Of a stretch of 64,000 nt of DNA, positions 12,290 to 23,265 are shown piece after piece. Source of the DNA: Trematomus loennbergii (lineage: Eukaryota > Chordata > Actinopteri > Perciformes > Nototheniidae); NCBI GenBank assembly GCA_012861695.1, contig JAAOOA010000127.1, positions 17,678,755 to 17,742,754 of the forward strand, written 5' to 3'. The notes under the pieces are model-generated. The model made no database searches. It was not told the origin of the DNA and saw nothing but the letters and a program-made list of their open reading frames with translations. How positions within the stretch are numbered: position 1 is the first letter of the stretch; every line of letters starts with the position of its first letter. Both the position numbers and the translations under genes were made by a program.

Positions 12290-12720
12290 TGTTACGAACT
12301 CAGACACTTAGGATGTAGGACCCAATTGCACGACCCGGGAGACAGAGGTAAAGTACTTGTAAGATACTTTATTTTCCAAATACAGCAATGAACAAAAAAA
12401 GGTAACTATCAAATCTCTAACCGAGATGACAAAAATAGAGGAACAAAATGAAAGCGCTCACGTAGTGAGGAATCAAACTTTACAAGAGCACAAAGAGCAT
12501 AGACCTGACCATAGCAAGAGACAATACGAACTGACAAAGAACACTTGGGAGACAGGGGAATATAAGCACAGGGTAACTAGACACAGGTGGGACCAATCAG
12601 GGGCGGGGCTGACATTGATGAGCACAGGAGACACAGGTGAAAATAATCAGGAAGCCTGGAATGAGAGAAAGCAAACGTAAATAACATGCATCTCTCTAGC
12701 ATTTCTGTCGGTGCACAACA
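12290..12720 (-). repeat. 5' LTR of the chromovirus
   Basis: 431 bp with TG...CA ends, followed on the right by the target duplication TATAC (12721-12725). On the minus strand it contains a TATA box (TTATATT, complement of about 12559-12565), the predicted transcription start at GTCAGTTCGT (12535 downward) and an AATAAA signal (complement of 12368-12373). This gives a readable U3-R-U5 layout. Confidence 0.95.
12559..12566 (-). promoter_or_regulatory. TATA box of the chromovirus 5' LTR
   Basis: The minus strand reads CTTATATT here. The self-primer sequence GTCAGTTCGT begins 29 bases downstream, the normal distance from TATA to a start site. Confidence 0.7.
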
Positions 12721-12725
12721 TATAC

Positions 12726-15485
12726 AGTACTTCAAAGTTATCTGGGTTGACAAAAAACTTTGAATCTCTTTGTTAGCTGGACACCATGAGAGCATGCATG
12801 AAGAGGACTTCACATGACGTTCGGCTATGCTTGTATTTGGAGGATTTGTCCAAAGTTCTGGATTTCTAAATAAAGATATTGCCATTTTCCTAAAAAAGAC
12901 AAATGTTGTGAAGCAGCGCTTCTTTGTAAACCACATTCAGAAACCCCCTCACTGTAGTGATGCCTGAATTTCCCTCAGTGAGCCTTTATGATGACCTCCC
13001 ACATATTTTGTAGCAGCTTCTGACTCCAGCATGCCAGAGGCACTCAGCTTTAAATCCAAGTGTGTTATCGCCTCTGAAGTAAACCACTGCTTCTGCAAAA
13101 TGAACAACAGCTACCACAGTTGGTTGTCTACTTGATGCATTTGCTGTAATGTGTATGAATCTGAATATCTGTAAATGAGCAGTACTTGTGTGACTGGCAG
13201 AAACGCTGCCTAATTGACTGGCAGAAAGACCATTTCTCAGAGTCGGCACCCTTTGGCTGCTTTAAACACCTCCTGCTGAGCAGAGGGCCCCTCCGTGGTG
13301 CCACTTCACCCTCTACATTGTCTTCAGAGCCCCGGGAAAGATCCTTTTCCAGTGGTGAATCCAGCCATAAAAATTCAGAAAGCTGTTTGGCCCTGGAGAC
13401 TTGCTGCCTGTGCACACAGGCGTGAAAAGCCCACCACTGTGTGTCAACGCTCTAATGGAGGCCCAGGGGAGATGCAATCTTCTTAATAAATGATTTATAG
13501 AGACATGGTTTTCGTTGAATGCAGTTCCACCTAGTTAAAAAAAAAGGGGTGTATCTGGCTGAGGGTGGGTTAGTAAAACTTGCTGCTACTGTCCCTAAAT
13601 TATATATTGAAGGGTGGGAAAGACTATTTTTGTCTTTCAGTGGGGAGCAGCAGATCAGCACAGAGACACGACAGAGTTGAGAACGATATGTTTAGGTAGA
13701 GGCTGGAGAAGCCTACTGTAAGATTTTAGTATTTACCATATTTACATTTTTTCAAAACTTTATTATTGTGTGTAACAGAGCAACATTTTCAAATATATCT
13801 GTATTTAAATCAGCACCCACCTACTACCAGACATTATGCTAACTGAAGCCGCAAATACTAATCAATTAATCAATAAGGCAGTCGACAGACATGATTGGTA
13901 ACAATTCTGATAATCACTTAATTTTTGAAGGGATTTTATCAAAATATGTTTAAATATATCAATAGCTTTAGCTGCTCAAATGTGAATATGTGGTGTTTTT
14001 TTTGGAAATAAGCAAATTGGTCATGTCTGGTTGGGTTACTAGATATTGCAATTGGAGGTTTACAGAACAAACAATTCATTTAACATGTGAGAAAATAATC
14101 TACATTACATGATAGTACTGTATTACTGTATGTAGTAGTATATGGGCTTGGACATAAGGTCTATTTCCATCAGAGATACAATATTGTAAAATAACCTTCA
14201 AATGTTAGAAGCACTCGTTAAGGCTAAGAAATGCAAGGCTCCACTTTAATAGGAAAAAGTAGGATCATATCGTATTGGTCACACAATTGGATCGCCTACA
14301 GGGAAACAAAAGGCAGAGTCTTTGAAAACTCCCAGAGGACACAGCAAGTCCTTACTGTGTGTGAGAAAGCTATTAGGCCTCTTTAAACCCACTGTCATGA
14401 CCATTTAACATTTGTTTTATGTTTCTTAGGACTGCAACAACAGCAAACATGTAATCAAGTAAACCACATGCTTGTTCTAATTAGAGAGATACACACTTTC
14501 CTTCGATTAGCGTCACATGAGCTCTGTACTTTTAATTCAGATACTGATATCACTACACTGAGGAGGCTAACACGGGCTATTGAGCTGTTGGCTGGGGATT
14601 TGGGGTGACAGCCTATTTCAGAGATTAACTGTAGTGTCACTTATGAGGCTTCAAGGATAGAGTCTCCCCAATGCATAATCCTTGCCAGTTTTATAGCTAC
14701 ATTTGACACACTGGAAATGTTCTCTTTGATCAATGAGGACAGAAGTAAACAATGTGGCCATCCATCAAAAAAAATGAAATAACTATTTTGATCACAGTTT
14801 TTTCAAGCTCCTTTTGAAAGGACACAACATCAATCTTCCCATTTTGAAGCATTATGTTTGAAAAGACAGTATTTCAATGACATAACACCCTCTCTACCCT
14901 GAAAATGTGTTTTGATGTTTTCCAGTCAGGATTGAAACCACACCACAGCACTAAGGCTGACTTTGTCAAGGTTAAACATGATATGAACACAGAGTGGAAA
15001 CATTGCAGTGTTGGTGATGATAGACCTCTATTAGTTCTACATTCAACTTGGTAAACCACAGCATATTACTAGATAGAGTAAAACTGGTTTGGACTTTGTG
15101 ACACAGAAAGGAAAGGGCCTACTTTGAGTCCAGTCTGAGTCAATAAATACAAATGTGGAGTTCCCCAAAGCTCTATTCTCAAGCCTCTACTGTACACGAC
15201 TACATGCTCCCTCTAGCGTATTTGAAAGAGATAGGATTTATATCACGGTAAGGGCATATTATGTTCCATTATATTTTGCAAAGAAAAACAGGAGATGGCT
15301 AGATGTTACAGACACTGTTAATGGTGTGTAAATCACCTGTATTGAGTGCTTCACACAGATTTTCAACGTGCTGACATGGCTTCAGCTTGTTCACTTTAAA
15401 CTTGAAAGGCTCATGAATATCAGCACAAACCCTTCTGCAGCTAACCTTGTCTATAAGGTTAACCACAGGGAAAAAAAAGCATAAC
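12726..15485. other. non-coding stretch, nothing recognised
   Basis: No exon, RNA gene or clear repeat was recognised. Short frames around 13.1-13.5 kb overlap on both strands and show no domain. Confidence 0.35.
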
Positions 15486-15976
15486 TTAAAGGGGACCTAT
15501 CATGCAAAATGCACTTTTGTACGTCTTTTATACATGAATATGTGTCCCCGTGTTCCAGGGAACTCACCAAGTGTCAGAAAACACAACCCTCTCTATTTTC
15601 CTCCATACCCAAATCTCTAAAAAAGGGGCTGCAACGAATCTGATAAAAACTGATCCAGATTTGAACACTGTCCTGACGTCAGGACAGTGGCGCTACGGCT
15701 ATTGGGCCAACTCCACCAATCAGGAGGAGACAGCCACGGCCATTGCCGTTCGAAAGCGCTGGAGACGCTGTAGTACATATGCCAGGCCTGTAGGTGGTGC
15801 TGTTCTCACAGAATCAGCCCTGGCAAAAACAGAGCTAAAAAAGTGCAAATTGAGCGAAATGAGGCATGGCTAAAATGCATGATCTGTTTGGTATTTTGAA
15901 AAAAAAATATAATATGCCTTATAAGGTATGGTCCTACACTATATTATTCAAATATAGCATGATAGGTCCACTTTAA
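15486..15976. mobile_element. TTAA-flanked MITE, second family
   Basis: Bounded by TTAA at 15486-15489 and 15973-15976. The left end is TTAAAGGGGACCTATCATGC and the reverse complement of the right end is TTAAAGTGGACCTATCATGC, a 20-bp inverted repeat with one mismatch. No transposase is encoded. The end sequence differs from the 3.6-kb family, so it is a separate piggyBac-like MITE family. Confidence 0.85.
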
Positions 15977-16055
15977 TAAGATAAGATAAGATAAGATAGT
16001 ACTTTATTGATCCCAATTTGGGAAATGTTTGCATTGTAGCAGCTTAAAAAAAGAG
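15977..16055. repeat. (AAGAT)n run with LINE-tail-like sequence
   Basis: Four or five AAGAT-type units are followed by TACTTTATTGATCCCAATTT and GGGAAAT. This phrase ends many fish LINE/SINE copies, next to a short microsatellite. It looks like the reverse-oriented 3' end of a truncated retroposon. The family is not certain. Confidence 0.5.
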
Positions 16056-19003
16056 AGACTAGACAAATTCAAAGACTAGAAATAAACAAGAAAGTAGCAA
16101 CTATACATGTTGAATTAACAAGGTATTATGTATACATACATATATACATAAATATATGACCGATGGAATATTTAAATATCATCAATACTCCACATTTTTA
16201 TTTATTTATTTAATGGGTTTGCATGCTCAATTAAAAGTTGGTATTTTGAGAGCAATCTCATTGTACAGCTTAAATGAAACCTCTTAGGATGAATCTACAG
16301 AAGTGGAGCAGAGAACTTTCAAAGGCAGCTGTGAGAACTGTTTCAGCCTTTCTGCTCCTGTCCCAGGCAGCCTAGCTCCTTCTCATCAGGGGAGACATGC
16401 TGCTGATTATCTTGTCCCACAAGGACTGAGAGTTATATTTCCAAAACCATCACTAACAATTTTGTATATTCTCAAAGAAGCTTCCTTCAACATCCTTACA
16501 CAAACCCAGAGGGACACATGTGGCCCTTTCTCTCCTTGTTATTCATGCAGTGTGAAATATATCCCCTCAAACAGCTGATCGGACAGCAGTCAACAGTGAA
16601 AGAGAGAGGAGAGGAGCTGAGAACAAATCCAACAAAAAACAGTAAAGTGTACTTTCACAGCACTGCCTTCATGGGAATACTATTGCTTGTTCATAGCAGA
16701 GGGCTTAGCATAATGTTTGTGCACTCCAGCCAAAGCATTAGGTGTTAAAAACATTAAAACTTTTCTCAAAAAAGAGCTTTGATTCAAACCCGTTTTCTGT
16801 CTCATAGCAACAGCAGTATCCGTGAGAAGCACTTCTTACAGGCCTCTCTTACTCAGAGCCTTACTCTTCAATGCTTGCCCTTTGAATGAAGGTAGGCTGC
16901 AGAACACACACAATGTAAAGATAGCACTCATTCTTCTTAAGTAACAGAGTCTCAAATTCATCCTCAGCTGTCTCCCACGCAGCTTACATAAGGTATTGAT
17001 TTGAGTGTGCCAGACTTCAAATGGAAAAACAAGTGAGTAAGACGCAACTCTTTATAGCTACGGGAATTAAATATTTCAATCTTATCAAAGAAGATTTGTT
17101 TGACTCGTAATATTGCTTTTAACCTCCCTGTTAAATGTCCCACGCATAATGTGACACCAATAAATCTTAATATTGCAAAGCCTTGGATGCGAAAACAACG
17201 TCTTAAAAGTGAAAGATACTGTAAGAGACAGGAACATGGTCACCTGCTTCTTTCATTTCTGCAAATTCCAATCATTGAATGGATATATATATATATATAT
17301 GCATAATACATACAAATCACATTATGCCAAAGAGAAAGAGTGATAGTTTGACACGACCCAACCTGTCAATGGAAGATAGTTAATTGGAAGAGTTACACAT
17401 AAGGAGGAATATTATTATTTTTCACCTTTTATCTTTCAAAAAATAACTTATACTTGCTTTACAGGGCCGTGGTTGTCTTTGTTCTACTTCAGAGAAAAGC
17501 TTCCCTTGTAACCTTAAAAGTGTCTTGGGGGCTCAAAAGCTTTTTTTATTTTGAAGGTTGAGGCTTTTTGAACACCTCATGTGACTGAATCAGGCCAGTG
17601 GATTGATGCTGCAGGTAGAAAGAAATGGAAGTCCACTTAAAGATTGACTGACAGAGAGTGGAGATGTGGCACCAGCGGGCTGATGGGAGTACAGGTGCAT
17701 GCTGGTCCAGACTGCCCTGTCCAGACTTCTTCAATTTAGCAAATAGCATTCTGGCCCTGGAGCATCCTAAACCAACAGGAGGAAGGTAAACTCAGAAAAG
17801 TCACTCAATGTAAGTGAAAGCTTTCAGCTATTGTTCCACTTTTTGCTAACAGAATCCACATGATCAAAGGCTGAGGCTTCAGGAAAAGACAACAGATGGG
17901 ATGTGTGAGTGCCACTGCAAAGTCAATGTATAATAACATTTGATTAGAACTAGAACTAACTTCTGTTTAGTGTAACAATGGAGGTGTGAGAATTTGATTT
18001 CATTGTCCTCTCACAGGCATAAGATTGTAACATCGTTCCAAGATATTGCATTTAACTTCTTCAGTGTAAAATAGCTGCAAATCGCAGAAAGGTATTTTGA
18101 TTAGTTTTTCTGGTCACAGAATCTTTGATGACATGGCATCAGCACCTGGTTTTCATCTAATTTTACCTTTTTACCTCAAATGTTAGTTATTGCATTTGTG
18201 TTGGTTTTAGTCAACAAGAACTTGAGACATTTTGTCATGCATTTTTAGATGTGTTTTAACCATTTAAAGGCAACAGCTTTGATGTACAATAAATACAAAT
18301 GTACAATACTAACTGCTCACACTCACAAATTCATTGTCACTCTGATTTGGAAGAATACAACAGAGCGACTGTCTTCAGCTGTATGAAGGGTTGTCATTTC
18401 CAAACTCTGGCAGCTTGAACAGAACTGCTCATCTGCTACAATCATTTCTGCTCACCATGCAATACCGAGGGCAAGAGTTACGAAAATTGTAATCAACTGT
18501 GATAGATGTCACAACCATTAACCTCCATTTGTGTTTTGCTTTCAAGGGCCATACACCATGAACCTCTAAATCTCAAATCAAACCCACACTAAAAACACTG
18601 ATGCAATCCCATAAAGAGGAGGATACAGTTGATATCAGCCTCAGATGAAGAGGACCAAGCAAAATCAGCGTTTGCTGGTTGAACGCTGCACAAACCAGCA
18701 ACGCTGTAGCGAGGAAAAGGCTGGGTCACTTCACAGTGAGCAGCCAAGAGGAACAGATTGCTTCTGCTCTGCATGATCGCAGTAGGGACTGGCCTGAAAG
18801 GGGTCTTTGTTTGCCCAGGGGGAAGCAAGAATGGCATGGCTTGGCTGCACAGGGTGGCATGTGGTCTGGGGTAACTGGGACCCGGTTGGCGTGGGAGGCT
18901 GCACTTCCCTTTCCTCCTGTCTTTCCAAACTCTCCTCAGTCATGCAGCTCTGGGAACTATGATGTCATGCAGCAATGCAGGCAGCCGCCCTGGTGAGTCT
19001 CAC
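16056..19003. other. non-coding stretch with (AT)n run
   Basis: No exon was recognised. A short (TA)n microsatellite lies at about 17283-17300. Confidence 0.35.
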
Positions 19004-19006
19004 TAA

Positions 19007-19626
19007 AGGCACAGACACACCAGGCCGATTATCGGCGTCTGTGGGCTTCAGGCCGACGATGAGCGTCGACACGCCCTACTCAGATTGGTGTGTCCAGCAC
19101 CGTCGGGGCTTTTCAGCCCGGGCCGACGACTTTTCGGCCGAAAACCCGCCGATTCACAGTCGGCCAAAGGCAGTCGGCAAAAGAAATCACTCTGATTGGC
19201 TGTTCAGCTATAGTGAATCAGTGCATGAGAAGCGAAACGGAAGTGAGGGACCCAAACAAACTATTAAGAAGGCAAGTTCGGGAAAGCCCCATGAGCTTCT
19301 TGTTGAAGAGTGAAAATGGAACGCACATGCTATTTGTTGTTTGTTTATATCACGCAGTCTGTTCTTCTTCTCTCGGTGTATCACGCAGTCTGTCTTCCGG
19401 TTGTTGCCTCTTTTGAATGACGAATACACACTACCGCCGCCTGCTGGTAAGGAGAGTTATTGCCACTCACGCATGCGCAGTTCGTACTTCCTTCTTGGCC
19501 GTCGGCTGAAGTCTTTGCGGTGTGTTCCAGTGCGACACATGGCCAAAACACAGAGACGCGAGGCGACGCAACAGTCGGGGTCCGTCTGTGTCAGTGCTTT
19601 GTTGTCAGATTGGTGTGTCCGGGCCT
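19007..19626. mobile_element. Harbinger-like MITE with TAA duplication
   Basis: The left end is AGGCACAGACACACCAG and the reverse complement of the right end is AGGCCCGGACACACCAA. TAA flanks it on both sides (19004-19006 and 19627-19629). A 3-bp TAA/TTA duplication is typical of PIF/Harbinger elements. The interior is GC-richer than the surroundings and holds an extra internal copy of the end phrase ATTGGTGTGTCC near 19084-19095. No transposase was seen. Confidence 0.75.
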
Positions 19627-19629
19627 TAA

Positions 19630-20737
19630 GAAATACTACTGCAAAGTCTGAGATTTTAGGCTCAAATGTTCCGGTGTTTATTCCATGTGCTTTATGCTTG
19701 ACATGAATACTTGTAACAAAATGCTTTACCATGGATGAATAAGGAGAATTTGCCTAGTCATCTTTTATGTTAATTTGTGAGGTATTTGTGCGCTCACATG
19801 CATAAACATTTCCCCTCAAATCCCGGAGGAATATAGTCTGGAAACAAATTAGCTATGGCCATAAACAGAAAAGTGCAATGTGAGCCATGGAAACTAATAT
19901 TTGCATTTGTACATGATATAAGCATTTTTGAATATTGGACACATCTCCTAAAAGCAAAATCAAGAAGCTTTCCTATAGAGACCGTAAAGTATAGCTGAAT
20001 TTAACGTTCACAATAGTGGGTTTGGTAGAGAACATCCATCGGCTTAAATAAAGAATAAAGTAAACAGAGCACAGTGGTCCCAGAAGCAAAAGGTGTTTCT
20101 CAACATTATCATCACCTTCTTTGCCCTCTGTGCTGCTGCTGCTGCTGTTCTGCTTTAGATGGATGAGCTGTCGTAAAATGAAAATCGCACAGCCCATAAA
20201 ATCAGAACTTCCCTGGTCAGCAAAGGAAAACTGCAACTGGGAAGTATGCTGATAGGTTTGTCAGCATACCTGGATTTATGGCTCTAGGAGGATTTATACT
20301 ATATACACCATCAAATCGACAGGAAAGGGATCCACTGTGATGAAAGAAAAACACATTGTACTTTAAGCCTGGAAACACCTCGAAATTACAACGCTGACTC
20401 ATCTGATCGCGGTTCGATAAATATGCAACCTGTAAAGGTAGATGGATGGTGACTTTCAGGACTTGTTCAGACAGCTAGCCCAGTCGTGCATAATGACTTT
20501 CTAAATTGAATAGAGCAAAATTGACACAATACCAAAGAAACAACACACAACGGCCACTTAATCTGCTCTAATCCTTCCAAACAAGGCTCTTGCTTCTTTT
20601 GACTGTCCCTAAATAATAAATACTTGTAATCAAAGTGTAATCCTCTATCTGGGAGGAATGAGGATGCACACAGCCATTCATTCAATTTCATTATTTAAAT
20701 GTTTTAACAAGAAAGAGAAAGACAATGGTCTAACTAT

Positions 20738-20738
<1 letters not shown>
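19630..20738. other. non-coding stretch, nothing recognised
   Basis: Short unassignable frames only. A (GCT)n run of about five units lies near 20132. Confidence 0.35.
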
Positions 20739-20794
<56 letters not shown>

Positions 20795-20845
20795 CACACC
20801 ACACACACACCACACACCACACACACACACACCCACACACACACA

Positions 20846-20918
<73 letters not shown>

Positions 20919-20953
20919 ACACACACACAACACACACACACACACCACACACA

Positions 20954-20984
<31 letters not shown>

Positions 20985-21008
20985 CACCACACAACACACA
21001 CACACACA
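20739..21008. repeat. interrupted (CA)n microsatellite, ~270 bp
   Basis: Almost pure CA dinucleotides broken at irregular intervals by ACCA, ACCC and CAAC interruptions. Long reading frames translated from it (His-Thr or Cys-Val repeats) are artefacts of the dinucleotide repeat. Confidence 0.97.
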
Positions 21009-22408
21009 ATGTGTAACTGGCTGTCTGCTCCAGTGACATTGATGAATGAAGGTGCACTAAGGGGGGCCTCAGAATGAAGCATTGCCTATTTAAAAACCAA
21101 TTGTTTCGCTTAAGTTATTCTGTGATAACAATAATCAAAACAAAAGAAACATTACACAGATAATCATTCACTATATGGTATTATTAGTATCATTATCGTA
21201 ATGAGCGTTCTTTGTACAGAGCTTCATAATTTCTAAAGAGAGATTTGTCCTCACAAACTTGCCCTTAGTTATAAGGCTTGGTGGTTTGATCATGTGACTT
21301 GTTCATATGTCGCACTGACCTTGAGCAACACACCGAACCCCCCAGTTGTGCCCAATGTGGTTTTGTGGGGAGGAAATGTAATTTTCCTTGGCCAAAAAAA
21401 CAAAACAAATGGTTTATATCTAATAATGTAGGGATTTGGTGCTGTGATCTTGGTTAATGAAGGCAATGTCAAAACACAATATTCCAAGGTTATCAAATTC
21501 CCCTGAGAGCGCCGACCTTGAGTAAAATTCACAAAAAAAAAACTTTTAAGCGCAAAAGTCCTCTAAACTCTGCTTTAGAAGCCCAGAGAGGACTATGAAA
21601 ACCACCAGCCATGAGCGCAAATGTTGATCTCATTACCACCATGTAATCAACCTTTTTAATGATTAGCCTCCCTCTGATCACGTCATCCATCTGCTCTACT
21701 GGGACTCAGGCCGACTCTCCTCGCCCTGAGCCCACTGGAGCACCAGCGCTGGATTAGTAGAATGTGCTAATGCAGCGCCCTTCGGGCTCTAATTATGGTG
21801 CCAGAACAAGCGGATTTTCATCCACGGGCTGTATAGCTTACTGTGATGTGTTGCTGCCTGCTTTTGTTTTCCAGTCTTTACTGGAACACTGCTTTTGTAA
21901 ATAGAGGAAGGGAACGCAGCATTTTGAATAGAGAGTTAAAAGAAATATCTACTAATATCACAGGTCTGGTACTGTTTTTGCATGTCAGCTATGAAAATGA
22001 CTCATGGATTGGGTGTAAGGGTGAGAAGAAGTGAAAGCTTAGCGTAAACAAAGGCTGATTATTAAATTATGAATGTAATAACATCTAGCTCTGTCGTGAT
22101 AAAAGCACAGTGTTATGTGAGGTGAGAGAGGAAGTGCACCATGAGGTGGGACATCACTTCGAGCTGAGAGATTTTGGCACACGTTACACACAGCACACCT
22201 GGGGAGCAATGACGAAATGAGCAGTTTCCATGGTGACGAGGTGCTTCAGCATCCAGAACTCCAAGGACATGGAAATGTAATTTTCACTTGGCTGCCACTC
22301 AGGAACAAGACAAATGAGGATACAAATTAAAAAAATGTATTACAGTCGAGGAAATCAAGAAGCATTTTAATCTCTACCTTTCCTTCTTTCTTGAACAGTT
22401 ACAGATGT
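21009..22408. other. non-coding stretch, nothing recognised
   Basis: No exon recognised. The stretch at about 21640-21800 is compositionally smoother and contains a CTAATTATGG homeodomain-type core. It could be a conserved non-coding element, but that cannot be judged without alignment. Confidence 0.3.
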
Positions 22409-22876
22409 CTATACTAGACCCTCCAGAAAACGCGATTATGCGATCGCATAATTTACCGCATAATCAGCAAAATGGCGCAGATTTTTAAAAGGGCGCATAT
22501 TTATTAAAAGGTCGCATAATCCCCGCATTTTTCCACACAAAGTATGAAAAAATCGAATCCATCTCATTTGCCTACGAACATTTCTGCGTAGACCGGGCAA
22601 AGCAGTACCCCGATGTCTTGCACGAAAGTGGAGAGAAACTATTCTGCACCCCGTGCAACTGTGTGTTGGAGCATAAGAGAAAACTTTGATTCATTCAAAT
22701 ATTCGAAAATGCTTTCTGCTGCTGCGGACAAGAAAGCCAAACAACTCGCGTTCACCGAGGCATCAACCTCCAAAACCCTTTCGAGGGCTACAAGAAACGA
22801 GGTGAGCAGCCTACAAGATTGAAGCTGGTCAGATAACGAACGAGTAAATGAAAACAGAATGAGGCGGAGAAGAGTG

Positions 22877-22904
22877 GTGTGTGTGTGTGTGTGTGTGTGT
22901 GTGT
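22877..22904. repeat. (GT)n microsatellite
   Basis: Fourteen GT units inside the 22.4-kb element. Confidence 0.95.
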
Positions 22905-23172
22905 TGTGAGAGAGAGAGTGATTAAAATAGCCCATATATAAATACATAAATAACACTTTGTGATGTAGCTTGCTTCTAGTATGCTTGTTTATCATAGGAA
23001 CTCTTTAAAAGGGCTCACTTTCATTCAGTAGTAGCCTAGTAACAGGGTGTGGGAGAAGAATCACCTTTTTTCCGCTTCCCGCATATTTCGCAACTTTTCG
23101 CATATTTAGCATATTTCCGCATATTTCGCACCTTCACCGCATAAAATCACATACAAACCCCGCATGTTTAAT

Positions 23173-23238
23173 CGCATAATCAAGGATTTTAGCCCGCATA
23201 ATCAAGGATTTTAGCCCGCATAATCAAGGATTTTAGCC
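23173..23238. repeat. 22-bp tandem repeat, 3 copies
   Basis: Three perfect tandem copies of a 22-bp unit beginning CGCATAATCAAGG, at 23173, 23195 and 23217, next to the right inverted repeat of the hAT-type relic. They may be transposase-binding subterminal repeats (inference). Confidence 0.9.
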
Positions 23239-23265
23239 CGCGTTTTTCTGGAGGGTCTACTATAC

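Larger units (their letters stand above)
7453..12720 (-). mobile_element. full-length Ty3/gypsy chromovirus, Tf1/sushi type
   Basis: A 5268-bp LTR retrotransposon reading on the minus strand. The two 431-bp LTRs (7453-7883 and 12290-12720) both start TG and end CA, and no difference was seen between them by eye. A 5-bp target duplication TATAC flanks the element (7448-7452 and 12721-12725). Reading leftward from 12290 come a primer-binding site, gag, a -1 frameshift signal, pol (protease, RT, RNase H, integrase, chromodomain) and a polypurine tract at 7887-7897. There is no envelope gene. Both frames are open, so the copy looks young and possibly autonomous. It lies in the same orientation as frmd5, probably in its first intron. 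The sushi assignment rests on the chromodomain, self-priming layout and gag/pol frame relation, not on a tree. Confidence 0.95.
22415..23259. mobile_element. hAT-type relic with CGGBP1-like coding remnant
   Basis: The left end TAGACCCTCCAGAAAACGCG and the reverse complement of the right end, TAGACCCTCCAGAAAAACGCG, form an inverted repeat. CTATAC flanks it on both sides (22409-22414 and 23260-23265). Inside, around 22588-22672 plus strand, a broken frame reads DRAKQYPDV and FCTPCNCVLEHKRK, a Cys-x2-Cys/His pattern like the CGGBP1/hAT zinc finger. The frame then hits a stop and continues as SKMLSAAADKKAKQ in another frame. Many AT/CG-mixed copies of CGCATA fill the ends. The flanking duplication is 6 bp rather than the usual 8, so the hAT call rests mainly on the finger. 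Confidence 0.65.

Noticed and set aside
12426..12680. 84-codon plus-strand frame, present identically at 7589-7843
   Set aside because: It lies antisense within both LTRs of the chromovirus; the duplication is due to the LTRs, not to two genes.
20658..21082. Long open frames of His-Thr and Cys-Val repeats
   Set aside because: They are translations of the (CA)n microsatellite, open on both strands because of the dinucleotide repeat.
23173..23238. Three regularly spaced repeats as a possible CRISPR array
   Set aside because: The units are directly tandem without spacers, in a eukaryotic transposon, so they are a simple tandem repeat.
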